Source of the DNA: GCA-016700035 sp964454845
Lineage (GTDB): Bacteria; Patescibacteriota; Saccharimonadia; CAILAD01; GCA-016700035
Reading direction: 5' to 3'
Assembly (NCBI GenBank): GCA_964454845.1
Contig: CAYVVS010000006.1
Coordinates: 1 to 34,202 of the forward strand
Length of the DNA stretch: 34,202 bases
In this document: one piece after another, positions 1 through 7,828 of the stretch
How positions within the stretch are numbered: position 1 is the first letter of the stretch
How the letters are laid out: each line of letters begins with the position of its first letter
The notes under the pieces: model-generated
What the model was told of the DNA's origin: nothing
What the model saw: only the letters and a program-made list of their open reading frames with translations
Database searches by the model: none
Made by a program: the position numbers and the translations under genes

Positions 1-2926
1 AGCCGTGGTAGAGCTGAGCCTTACCATCTTCTGGCAAACCAGCACGCTTAAGTTCCGACTTAATGGTTTCGATATCAACACCATCTAGAACTGGGCTGGC
101 TACCTTATAACCGAGCGCCTGAGCCGCCCAACCAAGGTGAGTTTCCAAAATCTGTCCGATGTTCATACGAGCACCAATTCCGAGTGGGTTCAATACGATG
201 TCAACTGGTGTACCGTCTTCGAGATATGGCATGTCTTCAACCGGCATTACCTTCGAGATAACACCCTTGTTACCGTGACGACCGGCCATCTTGTCTCCAA
301 CCGAAATCTTACGGAGCTGAGCTACAGCAACATAAATTTGCTGAGTTACGCCACTTGGAAGATCATCGCCGTTTTCTCCTGAGAGAATCTTGACGCCAAC
401 AATCTTACCGGAGCTACCGTTTGGCATGCGCAAGCTGGAGTCTTTCACTTCGCGGGCTTTTTCACCAAAGATGGCGCGCAAGAGCCGTTCTTCAGAGCTG
501 AGTTCGGTTTCACCCTTCGGGCTGATCTTACCCACGAGGATATCACCGGCGGTTACTTCGGCACCAATACGGACGATACCGTCTTCGTTGAGATCCTTGA
601 GCGCTTCGTCACCAACATTTGGGATATCACGAGTTACAAGCTCTGGTCCAAGCTTGGTGTCACGTACATCAATCTGGAAGGTTTCGATATGGATAGAGCT
701 ATAGCGATCATCCTGCACGAGACGTTCAGAAATGATGATGGCGTCTTCAAAGTTGTGTCCGTCAAAGCTCATGAAGGCTACGAGAACGTTTTGTCCGAGC
801 GCCAGTTCACCGTCGATCGTAGACATACCGTCAGCCAGTACATCGCCCTTTTTAACCTTATCGCCAGCCGTTACAGCACAGCGCTGAGTCATTGCTTCAC
901 CTTGGTTTGAGCGGATAAACGTCATCAGTTCGTAGGTCTTCGACTTACCATCTTTGTATTTCACAGTAATTGTTTTAGCAGTAGCGCTGGTAACTTCACC
1001 GTCGCCTTCCGCCAAAATTACCTGACCAGAGTCTTCAGCCACACGGCGCTCAACACCAGTACCAACCACAGGAGCTTGCGGTCGCACCAAAGCGACTGCC
1101 TGCTTTTGCATGTTTGCACCCATCAAGGCACGACGAGCGTCATCATGTTCCATGAATGGAATGAGAGCCGCAGATACGCCAACGATTTGCTGTGAAGAAA
1201 TATCAACGTAGTTTACATCATCAGCAGAAAGCTCGGCAGCTTCACCGCCTATGCCTCGAGCCGAGAAAACACTCTCTGCAAAGTAGCCATCTTCCTGCAC
1301 CTTGGTGTTTGCCGGAGCAATTACCGCACGCTCTTCATCAAACGCGTCGAGATACACAACTTCCTTGGTAACACGAGCCTTCACCGGTACTGTTTCTACA
1401 CCAGCCTTATCAAGTTTTTTAGCAACAGCATCGGTAATTTTTTCACCAGCTTTTACAAGTACAGTGCCCTTGCTGTCTTTCACCTGACGACGAGCAATTT
1501 CGCCTACAGCCTTAGTCGGAGCAGCTTCGTTTACTACCTTGAGGTATGGAGTTTCAATAAAGCCATACTCATTCACTTTGGCGTAACTTGCCATGGTAGA
1601 AACCAAACCAATATTCGGTCCTTCTGGAGTTTCAATCGGGCAAATACGGCCGTAGTGAGTACGGTGTACGTCACGCACTTCAAAGCCAGCACGTTCGCGG
1701 TTCAAACCACCAGGACCCATCGCATTCAAACGGCGTTTGTGGACGATTTCATCAAGTGGGTTGGTCTGCTGCAAGAACTGTGAAAGTTGGTGTGAAGCAA
1801 AGAATTCCTTCACGCTCGCAACAACTGGTCGAACATTAATCATGAGTGATGGAGTCACATTTTCTGGATCTGCAACCGACATACGGTCTTTTACAATGCG
1901 CTCCATACGAGCAATACCAATGCGGAAACGAGCCTGCATAAGCTCACCCACCATCTTCAGACGGCGGTTACCCAAGTGATCGATGTCTTCAGAAGGAGCT
2001 CCTTCGTTAGTCATGCGGATTACTTCTTTGAGGATTGCAACAAAGTCCTCAACGCGCAGCACGCGGTTTTCACGGGTATTTTTAACATTTACGCCAAGTC
2101 GCTTGTTCATCTTGTAGCGACCAACCTTCGAGAGGTCGTAACGCTTAAAATCAAAGAACATTGAGTCAATCAAGCTCTTAGAGTTCTCAACCGTCGCCAA
2201 ATCACCAGGTCGAATACGCTTATAGACTTCCATCAACGCTTCAGCTGTGGAGCTTGATGGGTCCTTCGCAATAGTTTCAGAAATAAACCGCACTTCGCCG
2301 TTATCTACATCACTAAACAGCTCCAACAAATCGCTGTCCGAACCATACCCAAAGGCACGGAGCAAAGTAGTTACCGGAAGCTTACGCTTACGATCAATCT
2401 TTACGCTAATCACGCCATTGGCAGCCGTCTCAACCTCGAGCCATGCACCGCGTGAAGGGATAATCTTTGCTCCAAAATACCCAGAGTTTGAGTCATTAGT
2501 GAAGAATACACCAGCAGAACGCACGAGCTGAGAAACAACTACGCGCTCAACACCATTAATGATGAACGTACCGCGAGCGGTCATTATCGGGTAGTCACCC
2601 AAGAAAATTTCCTGCTTGCGGATTTCACCAGTTTCTTTAATAAGGAGCTCCATCTGAGCACGGAGGCTGGCTTCGTAGGTAGCGTTCTTCTCTTTTGCTT
2701 CAGCTTCAGTTAGCTTTGGCTGCTCGTAGTGATAATCCTTAAAAGAAAGTTCGTAGAGCTTTCCAGTAAAGTCTTCGATCGGGCTAATTTCTTCAAAAAG
2801 TTCGGCGAGACCCTCGCGAACAAACCAATCATAACTTGTGTGCTGAATCTCAACGAGATTAGGCAATGGCAAGATATCGGTGTGGTCCTTGAGGTACACG
2901 CGCTTTGCAGCAGCTTGTTTTGGCAT
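1..2926 (-). CDS. rpoB: RNA polymerase beta subunit, N-terminal ~975 codons (3' end outside window)
   Basis: Catalytic beta subunit of RNA polymerase. The minus-strand frame opens at ATG 2926 (MPKQAAAKRVYLKD) after AGGAG and stays open to the window edge, so the C-terminal part is missing. Recognisable blocks are the beta lobes (GTFIINGVERVVVSQL), the rifampicin-pocket region SQFLQQTNPLDEIVHKRR with the following GPGGLNRERAGFEVRDVH, and THYGRICPIETPEGPNIGL. The rifampicin region differs from E. coli at key positions: Gln for Asp516 (codon 1771-1769) and Asn for Ser531 (codon 1726-1724). A promoter lies about 230 bp upstream, leaving a leader of about 220 nt. No rplJ/rplL precede it; the upstream neighbour is an MFS transporter. 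Identification is certain; the resistance implication is inference. Confidence 0.98.
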   Translation of the reverse strand, partial: MPKQAAAKRVYLKDHTDILPLPNLVEIQHTSYDWFVREGLAELFEEISPIEDFTGKLYELSFKDYHYEQPKLTEAEAKEKNATYEASLRAQMELLIKETGEIRKQEIFLGDYPIMTARGTFIINGVERVVVSQLVRSAGVFFTNDSNSGYFGAKIIPSRGAWLEVETAANGVISVKIDRKRKLPVTTLLRAFGYGSDSDLLELFSDVDNGEVRFISETIAKDPSSSTAEALMEVYKRIRPGDLATVENSKSLIDSMFFDFKRYDLSKVGRYKMNKRLGVNVKNTRENRVLRVEDFVAILKEVIRMTNEGAPSEDIDHLGNRRLKMVGELMQARFRIGIARMERIVKDRMSVADPENVTPSLMINVRPVVASVKEFFASHQLSQFLQQTNPLDEIVHKRRLNAMGPGGLNRERAGFEVRDVHRTHYGRICPIETPEGPNIGLVSTMASYAKVNEYGFIETPYLKVVNEAAPTKAVGEIARRQVKDSKGTVLVKAGEKITDAVAKKLDKAGVETVPVKARVTKEVVYLDAFDEERAVIAPANTKVQEDGYFAESVFSARGIGGEAAELSADDVNYVDISSQQIVGVSAALIPFMEHDDARRALMGANMQKQAVALVRPQAPVVGTGVERRVAEDSGQVILAEGDGEVTSATAKTITVKYKDGKSKTYELMTFIRSNQGEAMTQRCAVTAGDKVKKGDVLADGMSTIDGELALGQNVLVAFMSFDGHNFEDAIIISERLVQDDRYSSIHIETFQIDVRDTKLGPELVTRDIPNVGDEALKDLNEDGIVRIGAEVTAGDILVGKISPKGETELSSEERLLRAIFGEKAREVKDSSLRMPNGSSGKIVGVKILSGENGDDLPSGVTQQIYVAVAQLRKISVGDKMAGRHGNKGVISKVMPVEDMPYLEDGTPVDIVLNPLGIGARMNIGQILETHLGWAAQALGYKVASPVLDGVDIETIKSELKRAGLPEDGKAQLYHG

Positions 2927-2983
2927 ACGTATCAGGCTCCTAAATTTAGTAAATTGTTGATGCTTATGTGGTGAGATAGGGTT

Positions 2984-3009
2984 AGCCCGGCTTTATGTAA
3001 GGCCGAGCT
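2984..3009 (-). promoter_or_regulatory. Hairpin in the rpoB 5' leader
   Basis: An 8-bp stem (AGCTCGGC / GCCGGGCT on the minus strand, one G-U pair) with a 10-nt loop lies about 60 nt upstream of the rpoB start. No U-run follows, so it is not a terminator. It may stabilise the mRNA or bind a regulator; the function is not known. Confidence 0.4.
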
Positions 3010-3078
3010 TCTATCTAAAAAATGTTTGTTTGGAGTTTAAGTTGTTGGATGAAATGGCGACGAGGGGTTTCTAAACAC

Positions 3079-3106
3079 AAAAAACGCCTGCACACAAAAG
3101 TTGCAG
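3079..3106 (-). terminator. Weak hairpin plus U6 in the rpoB leader (attenuator or MFS terminator)
   Basis: On the minus strand a 5-bp stem CTGCA/TGCAG with a 9-nt loop is followed by GCG and six Ts. It lies after the MFS stop and inside the rpoB leader, so it could end the MFS transcript or attenuate rpoB. The stem is short, so confidence is low. Confidence 0.3.
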
Positions 3107-3156
3107 CTTGATGTGATCAGCGTTTGAGTAAAAGTTTAAGCATCCTCTTGCTACCC

Positions 3157-3186
3157 ATTGTAGGGGGTATTTTCCAGGTTTGTCAA
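3157..3186 (-). promoter_or_regulatory. rpoB promoter
   Basis: Minus-strand TTGACA (3186-3181), 18-nt spacer, TACAAT (3162-3157). The -35 overlaps the stop codon of the MFS gene (its TGA is the TGA of TTGACA). It predicts a start near 3150 and a leader of about 220 nt before the rpoB ATG. Confidence 0.75.
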
Positions 3187-4430
3187 GCGTATTTGGCAGA
3201 GATTCCGCGAAATCGCAAAACGAGGAATGCGCCAACAATAAACAGCATGGCTCCAACACCCGCAATCACCGCCAAAGCATTAAACGTATCGGCTAGTAAA
3301 CCAGCCGCAAAAACCGGCACCAATGCTGCGATGTTGATCATCATATTGAGCGTGCCAAACACCTGCCCACGTAAGCGGTCGGTAGATGCGTACTGCAAAA
3401 GCGTCTGAGCTGACACCAAAATCATGGCATTAAATACACCAAGCGTGAAGGTCATCAATATACTCATTGCCTTCAGGAAAGCTCCCTGTGAACTAGCACC
3501 AACAATCGGCAAAGCAATCAGTATGGCCGAAGCGCAAAAGAGTGACACAAAGATAACCTTCACCTTATTGCGATGTTGCAGAAGTTTGGCTGCAAATACC
3601 GAACCAAGCACCAGCCCAATACCGGCTGGCATAACGAGCCAGTAACTCGATTGCTCAAGTCCCACCTGGAAGAATGACTCCGACAGCGCCGGAGCGAGCG
3701 CCGAAACGACTCCAACAATTGTCTGCGCTAGTGCAATTAGCACCATCGGAAACAGCAATACCTTAGAGCCAACAATCTCACCAAAGTGACCATGTAAGTC
3801 TCGAGCGATTGATCGACTGATCCCCTTGAGATCAAACTTACCTTCGTGCACGGCTGGAATACGCGGCAAGAGGAGCGAGAGCATCGTCGCCACAAGAAAA
3901 GCGATAGTCACAATAACGTACACCGCATGAATGCCAGACTTCGCAATAACCGGGCCGGCCAGCGAGTAGCCAATGATAAAACTGGCATTCAGCGTAAAGA
4001 CAAACAGTGAGTTAGCCGCCACCAACTCTTTTTTAGTCACCAACTTAGGTAGTGCGGCCCCTTCTGCGGGTACGAAGAATTGTGAAAATATCGAGATGAG
4101 AAAAACTAAGACGTATACGGCTAAAATTTGTGTATCTACAAATATTAGGAGTGGCACCAACAATGCTCGAAAAGCATTCGTCCACACCAAAACAGTTTTG
4201 CGGTCACGATGATCAACATACGCGCCAGCTGGAACGGCTAGAAAAATCGCCGGCAAACCAATCGCCACGATGAGTAACGATACCGCACTATTCGCAAATG
4301 AGGTTTGGGAGGCAATATCGTAAATGCGAATCAACAGCGCATAATTGAGCAGCTGAGCCGCAATCTGACTCGTAAGTTGTGCGCCCCAAAGTTTGAGAAA
4401 TTGTCGGTTCTTGAGAACCTTAGAATACAT
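3183..4430 (-). CDS. Major facilitator superfamily transporter (MFS_3/exporter-like)
   Basis: A 415-aa integral membrane protein with about 12 hydrophobic segments, of the MFS type that includes drug and siderophore exporters. The loop between helices 2 and 3 carries the signature GAYVDHRDRK (residues about 68-77), the usual G-x-x-x-D-R-x-G-R-[RK] type motif A. An N-terminal cytoplasmic stretch (NRQFLKLWGAQLTSQIA) is typical of this subfamily. The start ATG 4430 is preceded by GGAAG. TACAAT at 4460-4455 is a possible -10. It lies 51 bp downstream of clpP on the same strand and ends at TGA inside the rpoB promoter. Substrate cannot be told from sequence. Confidence 0.85.
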   Translation of the reverse strand: MYSKVLKNRQFLKLWGAQLTSQIAAQLLNYALLIRIYDIASQTSFANSAVSLLIVAIGLPAIFLAVPAGAYVDHRDRKTVLVWTNAFRALLVPLLIFVDTQILAVYVLVFLISIFSQFFVPAEGAALPKLVTKKELVAANSLFVFTLNASFIIGYSLAGPVIAKSGIHAVYVIVTIAFLVATMLSLLLPRIPAVHEGKFDLKGISRSIARDLHGHFGEIVGSKVLLFPMVLIALAQTIVGVVSALAPALSESFFQVGLEQSSYWLVMPAGIGLVLGSVFAAKLLQHRNKVKVIFVSLFCASAILIALPIVGASSQGAFLKAMSILMTFTLGVFNAMILVSAQTLLQYASTDRLRGQVFGTLNMMINIAALVPVFAAGLLADTFNALAVIAGVGAMLFIVGAFLVLRFRGISAKYA

Positions 4431-4481
4431 AGCGCGCTTCCATTACTTCTATTGTATGGGAGTTTACAGAAGAAGAGAAGC

Positions 4482-5099
4482 TTACTTGTCTTGTTTCGTA
4501 GGTGTTTTGGTAATTACTTTATCAACCAGCCCGTACGTTGCCGCCTCATCGGCGCTCATCCAGTAATCGCGGTCCGAGTCTGACGCAATTTTTTCAACCG
4601 ACTGCCCCGAACGATCCGCCAGCAACTTATTCAGCTTTTCACGAATCTTGATGATTTCCTTGGCAGTAATCTCAATATCCGCAGCCGTACCTTCAAAGCC
4701 ACCGCTGGGCTGGTGAATCATCACACGGCTATTCGGCAGCGCAAAACGCTTGCCCTTCGCACCCATTGCAAGGAGGAATGCCCCCATCGATGCGGCCATG
4801 CCCACGCAAATGGTCGATACATCTGGCTTGATGTGCTCCATGGTGTCAAAAATCGCCAAACCGGCCGAAACACTGCCGCCCGGAGAGTTAATGTAGAGCG
4901 TAATATCCTGGTTCGGATCTTCGCTTTGCAAGAAGAGTAACTGCGCGATGATAAGGTTTGCAACCGTGTCGTCCACACCCGTACCCAAAAAGATAATACG
5001 TTCTTTTAGGAGCCGTGAATAAATGTCATAGGCCCGCTCGCCCATCGCGGTCTTCTCAATTACTGTTGGTACCAAAAGTGAATTGTGCAACGTATCCAT
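4482..5099 (-). CDS. clpP: ATP-dependent Clp protease proteolytic subunit
   Basis: Serine peptidase that forms the barrel chamber degrading substrates fed by Clp ATPases; here the likely partner is ClpC at 17.1 kb. The protein is 205 aa from ATG 5099 (MDTLHNSLLVPTVIEK), chosen because GAGGAGG lies just upstream; the frame is open 18 codons further but without conservation. The catalytic triad is visible: Ser104 in GMAASMG, His129 in MIHQPSGG, Asp178 in SDRDYWMSADEA. INSPGGSVSAG forms the oxyanion region. It starts 16 nt after the trigger factor stop, so tig and clpP form one operon behind a CIRCE operator. The usual clpX neighbour is absent; an MFS gene follows instead. Confidence 0.97.
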   Translation of the reverse strand: MDTLHNSLLVPTVIEKTAMGERAYDIYSRLLKERIIFLGTGVDDTVANLIIAQLLFLQSEDPNQDITLYINSPGGSVSAGLAIFDTMEHIKPDVSTICVGMAASMGAFLLAMGAKGKRFALPNSRVMIHQPSGGFEGTAADIEITAKEIIKIREKLNKLLADRSGQSVEKIASDSDRDYWMSADEAATYGLVDKVITKTPTKQDK

Positions 5100-5115
5100 A
5101 TACCCTCCTCGCTTG

Positions 5116-6402
5116 TTACTTCTTCTGCTTCGCCTGATCGCAGAGCCAGTCAACGGCTTTCTGCGTTACGATGCGGTTCGAAAGATCATTCTTAAACTCA
5201 TCACGGTCCAGTTCTGCCAAAATCTTCGGGTCAGAGTAGTTCATGCGCATTTTCTCAAGACTATCAGTCACCTCATCAACGGTTGCGCTAAACTTCTGCT
5301 TTTCTATAATGTCTCGAACGATAAGCCCAATTGAGATACGACGGCGTGCCTCAACGTGCAATTCTTCGTGGAATTCTTTTGGATCCTTACCCTGCACTTT
5401 GAGCCAGTCTTCTAGCTTCATACCAGATGATTCCACCTGATGTTCATACTGATGCTCCAGCTCATGTGCCTGGTTGTCTTCTAGCATCTTAGAAACCGAC
5501 AATTTAGTTTCTTTAATTACTTTTTCGAGCACTTCTGTCTCGTAGGTCTTGCGGTAGTCATCATCTTTACCGGTCTGGATGTTACTTTTTACATCATTTT
5601 TTAAGTCACCCAGCTTTTCAAACTTCATATCGAGGCTTTTGGCGAATGCGTCATCCAGCTTCGGCAAGGCAATCTCGCGCACTTCGTGAACCTTGGCGGT
5701 AAAGGTTACAACTTTACCGGCTAGATCGGCGGCATGATACTCTTCCGGAAAAGTAATATCAAACGTTTTCTCGTCGCCTTTTTTCATCCCGACCAACTCT
5801 TCTTCGTAACCAGGAATAAACTTACCGCTTCCCAGCTCTAAGAGATGATTCATTCCAGCGGCACCTTCAACCGGCTTGCCTTCACGCACGCCCTCAAAAT
5901 CAAAACGGACTTCATCGCCCAATTTTGCTGCACGGTTCACGCTCTTGCGCTCGGCGGCCTGCCTGCGGAGTTCATCTAGCGCCGTCTTTACTTCGTCTTC
6001 GCTGGTCTGTGGCGGATCATACTTTACGCGTACCTTGGTGTAGTCATAATCAATAGTCGGCACAATCGCGATTTTTGCCACGTACTCCATTTCTTCAAAC
6101 GGCACAAACTTAGTCACCTCAACCTTTGGCTCGGCCAATGGCTGAATATCATGCCCCTGAATTGCCTCGGTATAGGTAGCTGCCAAAACTTTTTCTACAA
6201 CTTCTAGCTGAAGTTTAGCCTGATCAAGCTCGCGCTCCACCATCTCGTCTGGAGCTTTGCCTGGACGAAAACCAGCTACTTTTATGCCAGCCTTCAGCTT
6301 CTGCACAACGGCAGCTTTGGCGCTCTGCAGCTCTTCTTTAGTTACTACTACATTCAATTCAAGTTCAGCGGCTTCCCGCTTGGAAATAGTTGCTTTAGTC
6401 AT
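5116..6402 (-). CDS. tig: Trigger factor, ribosome-associated chaperone and prolyl isomerase
   Basis: Binds at the ribosome exit tunnel and shields nascent chains. The ~428-aa product matches the family length and order: ribosome-binding domain with the GFRPGKAP signature (near residue 45), an FKBP-type PPIase domain (about residues 150-230, with LGSGKFIPGYEEELVGMKKG), and a C-terminal helical chaperone arm. ATG 6402 is preferred; a TTG three codons upstream (6411) is also possible. There is no Shine-Dalgarno sequence, and the -10 (TAAAAT, 6417-6412) is only 9 nt from the ATG, so the mRNA is nearly leaderless. clpP follows after 16 nt. A CIRCE operator overlaps the -35 position. Confidence 0.96.
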   Translation of the reverse strand: MTKATISKREAAELELNVVVTKEELQSAKAAVVQKLKAGIKVAGFRPGKAPDEMVERELDQAKLQLEVVEKVLAATYTEAIQGHDIQPLAEPKVEVTKFVPFEEMEYVAKIAIVPTIDYDYTKVRVKYDPPQTSEDEVKTALDELRRQAAERKSVNRAAKLGDEVRFDFEGVREGKPVEGAAGMNHLLELGSGKFIPGYEEELVGMKKGDEKTFDITFPEEYHAADLAGKVVTFTAKVHEVREIALPKLDDAFAKSLDMKFEKLGDLKNDVKSNIQTGKDDDYRKTYETEVLEKVIKETKLSVSKMLEDNQAHELEHQYEHQVESSGMKLEDWLKVQGKDPKEFHEELHVEARRRISIGLIVRDIIEKQKFSATVDEVTDSLEKMRMNYSDPKILAELDRDEFKNDLSNRIVTQKAVDWLCDQAKQKK

Positions 6403-6411
6403 AATGTTCAA

Positions 6412-6440
6412 ATTTTACCAAACTGTGGATAAATAATCTA
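6412..6440 (-). promoter_or_regulatory. tig-clpP promoter
   Basis: Minus-strand TAAAAT at 6417-6412. At 17-nt spacing the -35 position (6440-6435, TAGATT, poor match) falls exactly on the proximal arm of the CIRCE repeat, which fits repression by occlusion of RNA polymerase. Confidence 0.5.
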
Positions 6441-6467
6441 GCACTCTGCGGGGATGAGTGCTAGATT
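6435..6467 (-). promoter_or_regulatory. CIRCE element (HrcA operator) of tig-clpP
   Basis: A perfect 12-bp inverted repeat AATCTAGCACTC-N9-GAGTGCTAGATT. The core TAGCACTC-N9-GAGTGCTA equals the CIRCE consensus (TTAGCACTC-N9-GAGTGCTAA) except for the outermost base pair. CIRCE is the DNA site of the heat-shock repressor HrcA. It overlaps the last codon and stop of the upstream gene and the -35 of tig. Confidence 0.85.
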
Positions 6468-6888
6468 AAAACTTTGTGATGTTATATATAATTAAACCAA
6501 GTGCAGAAAAAATATTAAATACCAATAATATTAAAACGATTAAAGTCTGAGATGTAACCAGCTTTGAGTGCCATTTTTTACCTACAAGCTGCTTCTTCGG
6601 GTACTCTCCGCGGTTAATATGCTCAACAAACTGCCTGAATATATGTCCAGAAATCAAAACATAGCCTAGGCGCTCCAGTAAAATGCTAAATACAATTAGT
6701 GCAGAAGTTACCGAAAGTATAATATAGAGAGCTTCCTGGACTTGACTCTTTAAATCAACATTAAACGACAATAAAAGCAAGCCTGAAGTCACAGGTGTAT
6801 AAATCGCCAAAATTGTGGACGAATAACTTAGCCTTCTTTCATCCCAATTCTTATTTAGCTTATCTAGATCTTCATAAATATTCTTCAC
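6466..6888 (-). CDS. Hypothetical AT-rich membrane protein
   Basis: I do not recognise this 140-aa protein. It has a charged N-terminus (MKNIYEDLDKLNKNWDERR), hydrophobic segments at about residues 22-42, 52-72 and 112-136, and a basic loop (GEYPKKQLVGKKWHSK), so it is probably a small inner-membrane protein with three spans. Its base composition is unusual: one 60-base stretch (6721-6780) is 32% GC against about 45% in neighbouring housekeeping genes. Together with the adjacent tRNA-Leu this suggests acquisition by transfer. Its stop lies inside the CIRCE repeat of tig. The ATG at 6888 has no strong ribosome binding site. The frame is convincing because of its hydrophobic pattern. Confidence 0.7.
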   Translation of the reverse strand: MKNIYEDLDKLNKNWDERRLSYSSTILAIYTPVTSGLLLLSFNVDLKSQVQEALYIILSVTSALIVFSILLERLGYVLISGHIFRQFVEHINRGEYPKKQLVGKKWHSKLVTSQTLIVLILLVFNIFSALGLIIYNITKF

Positions 6889-6957
6889 GATAGTACTTTA
6901 ACAGCAGAATTAATAAATTAATACAACTAAATTCAAAAGTTTTTTGACCAACCTATA

Positions 6958-7062
6958 GATGAAAGGACAGCGGGCTTCGCCCTTCTTCCTGCGGTGCTCG
7001 AAAAGAATAACAACAAGTTCTTATTCTTTCTCTGCGCTCCTCGTTCACCGAACCAAGGTTCG
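6958..7062. repeat. Structured intergenic stretch next to tRNA-Leu
   Basis: Between the AT-rich gene and tRNA-Leu no gene is visible, but there are several repeats: an 11-bp direct copy (GATGAAAGGAC, 6958-6968) of part of the tRNA 3' end (7120-7130); a 9-bp inverted repeat AAAGAATAA/TTATTCTTT (7002-7010, 7021-7029); and a near-palindrome CGAACC-AA-GGTTCG (7049-7062). These could be remnants of an integration event or a small RNA. Confidence 0.4.
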
Positions 7063-7082
7063 CCTCGCAAGCCAACCAAAGT

Positions 7083-7105
7083 AAAAACCGCCCTATCGGA
7101 CGGTT
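7083..7105 (-). terminator. Terminator of tRNA-Leu
   Basis: Minus-strand stem ACCGTCC/GGGCGGT (7 bp with one G-U) with GATA loop, followed by a run of Ts, begins 8 nt after the encoded CCA of the tRNA. Confidence 0.8.
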
Positions 7106-7112
7106 CTTACTT

Positions 7113-7197
7113 TGGTGCGGATGAAAGGACTCGAACCTTCACGTCTTGCGACACTAGCTCCTAAGGCTAGCGTGTCTACCAGTTCCACCACATCCGC
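7113..7197 (-). tRNA. tRNA-Leu, anticodon UAG
   Basis: An 85-nt gene on the minus strand with acceptor stem GCGGATG/CATCCGC, D-arm, anticodon stem CTAGC/GCTAG enclosing loop CTTAGGA (anticodon TAG, reads CUN codons), a long variable arm as expected for tRNA-Leu, T-loop GTTCGAGTC, discriminator A and an encoded 3' CCA (7115-7113). Confidence 0.97.
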
Positions 7198-7245
7198 TCG
7201 TCGCAAGCGATTTCACTCTGTCTTGCTCCATGCGACGCTCCTCTC

Positions 7246-7270
7246 AAATTCAAATTACCAATTTGAATTT
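7246..7270. repeat. Perfect AT-rich inverted repeat after rsmD
   Basis: AAATTCAAATT (7246-7256), loop ACC, AATTTGAATTT (7260-7270): a perfect 11-bp palindrome that overlaps the rsmD stop codon. No U-run follows on the minus strand, so it is at best a processing hairpin or protein site rather than a typical terminator. Confidence 0.55.
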
Positions 7271-7823
7271 AGGAACTGCTACTTTTTTTGTAGTACGCAA
7301 TTTGCGTTTCGCCATACTCGCGAGTTTTCACAAGTTTAGCAGGCCCTAGTATATCAGCTAACTCCTCTCGAGACGAGCATGAAATTACCAACACACCATC
7401 CTCTGCCAGCTTACTAGCAGCAAGCTCTGCAATACTAGCATCAAAACTCGCATACGGTGGGTCAAAAAAGATGATGTCGTAGCTCTCTTCTGTATGGTTT
7501 AGAAATAACTTCGCATCTTCCTGCGCAATCTTATATTCCGACTGCACGCCCAGCTCTACGGCGTTAGTTTGCAAACACTTAGCCGCGGCGTAGGCTTTTT
7601 CTACCGCCACAACGTGTTCAGCACCCCGGCTTAAAGCCTCAAAGCCCAAGGCACCACTGCCCGCATACACATCCAGCACCGTGAGTCCTGAAAGCTCCTC
7701 ACCCAACACACTCATAATTGCCTGGCGCACCTTTTGCGAGATTGGCCGCGTACCTTCCCCGGGTTGGCGAATAACTTTATAGCGAAGCGTGCCGGCCGTA
7801 ATGCGCGTGGAATAATCTGGCAT
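7269..7823 (-). CDS. rsmD: 16S rRNA (guanine966-N2)-methyltransferase
   Basis: SAM-dependent methyltransferase modifying G966 of 16S rRNA. The product is 184 aa from ATG 7823 (MPDYSTRITAGTLRYKV), chosen because AGAGG lies 8 nt upstream and because RsmD proteins begin with this R-I-x-A-G motif; the frame runs 16 codons further into the preceding gene. The N-terminus GTRPISQKVRQAIMSVL matches the family RPT.DRVRE region, DVYAGSGALGFEALSRGA is the SAM-binding motif I, and FDPPYA is the N6/N2-methyltransferase catalytic DPPY motif. It starts 5 nt after the phospholipase-like gene stop and is the last gene of the tyrS operon. Confidence 0.92.
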   Translation of the reverse strand: MPDYSTRITAGTLRYKVIRQPGEGTRPISQKVRQAIMSVLGEELSGLTVLDVYAGSGALGFEALSRGAEHVVAVEKAYAAAKCLQTNAVELGVQSEYKIAQEDAKLFLNHTEESYDIIFFDPPYASFDASIAELAASKLAEDGVLVISCSSREELADILGPAKLVKTREYGETQIAYYKKSSSS

Positions 7824-7828
7824 AGCTC

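Noticed and set aside
3071..3265. 64-aa frame in the rpoB leader
   Set aside because: It overlaps the end of the MFS gene and the rpoB promoter and has no coding signs.
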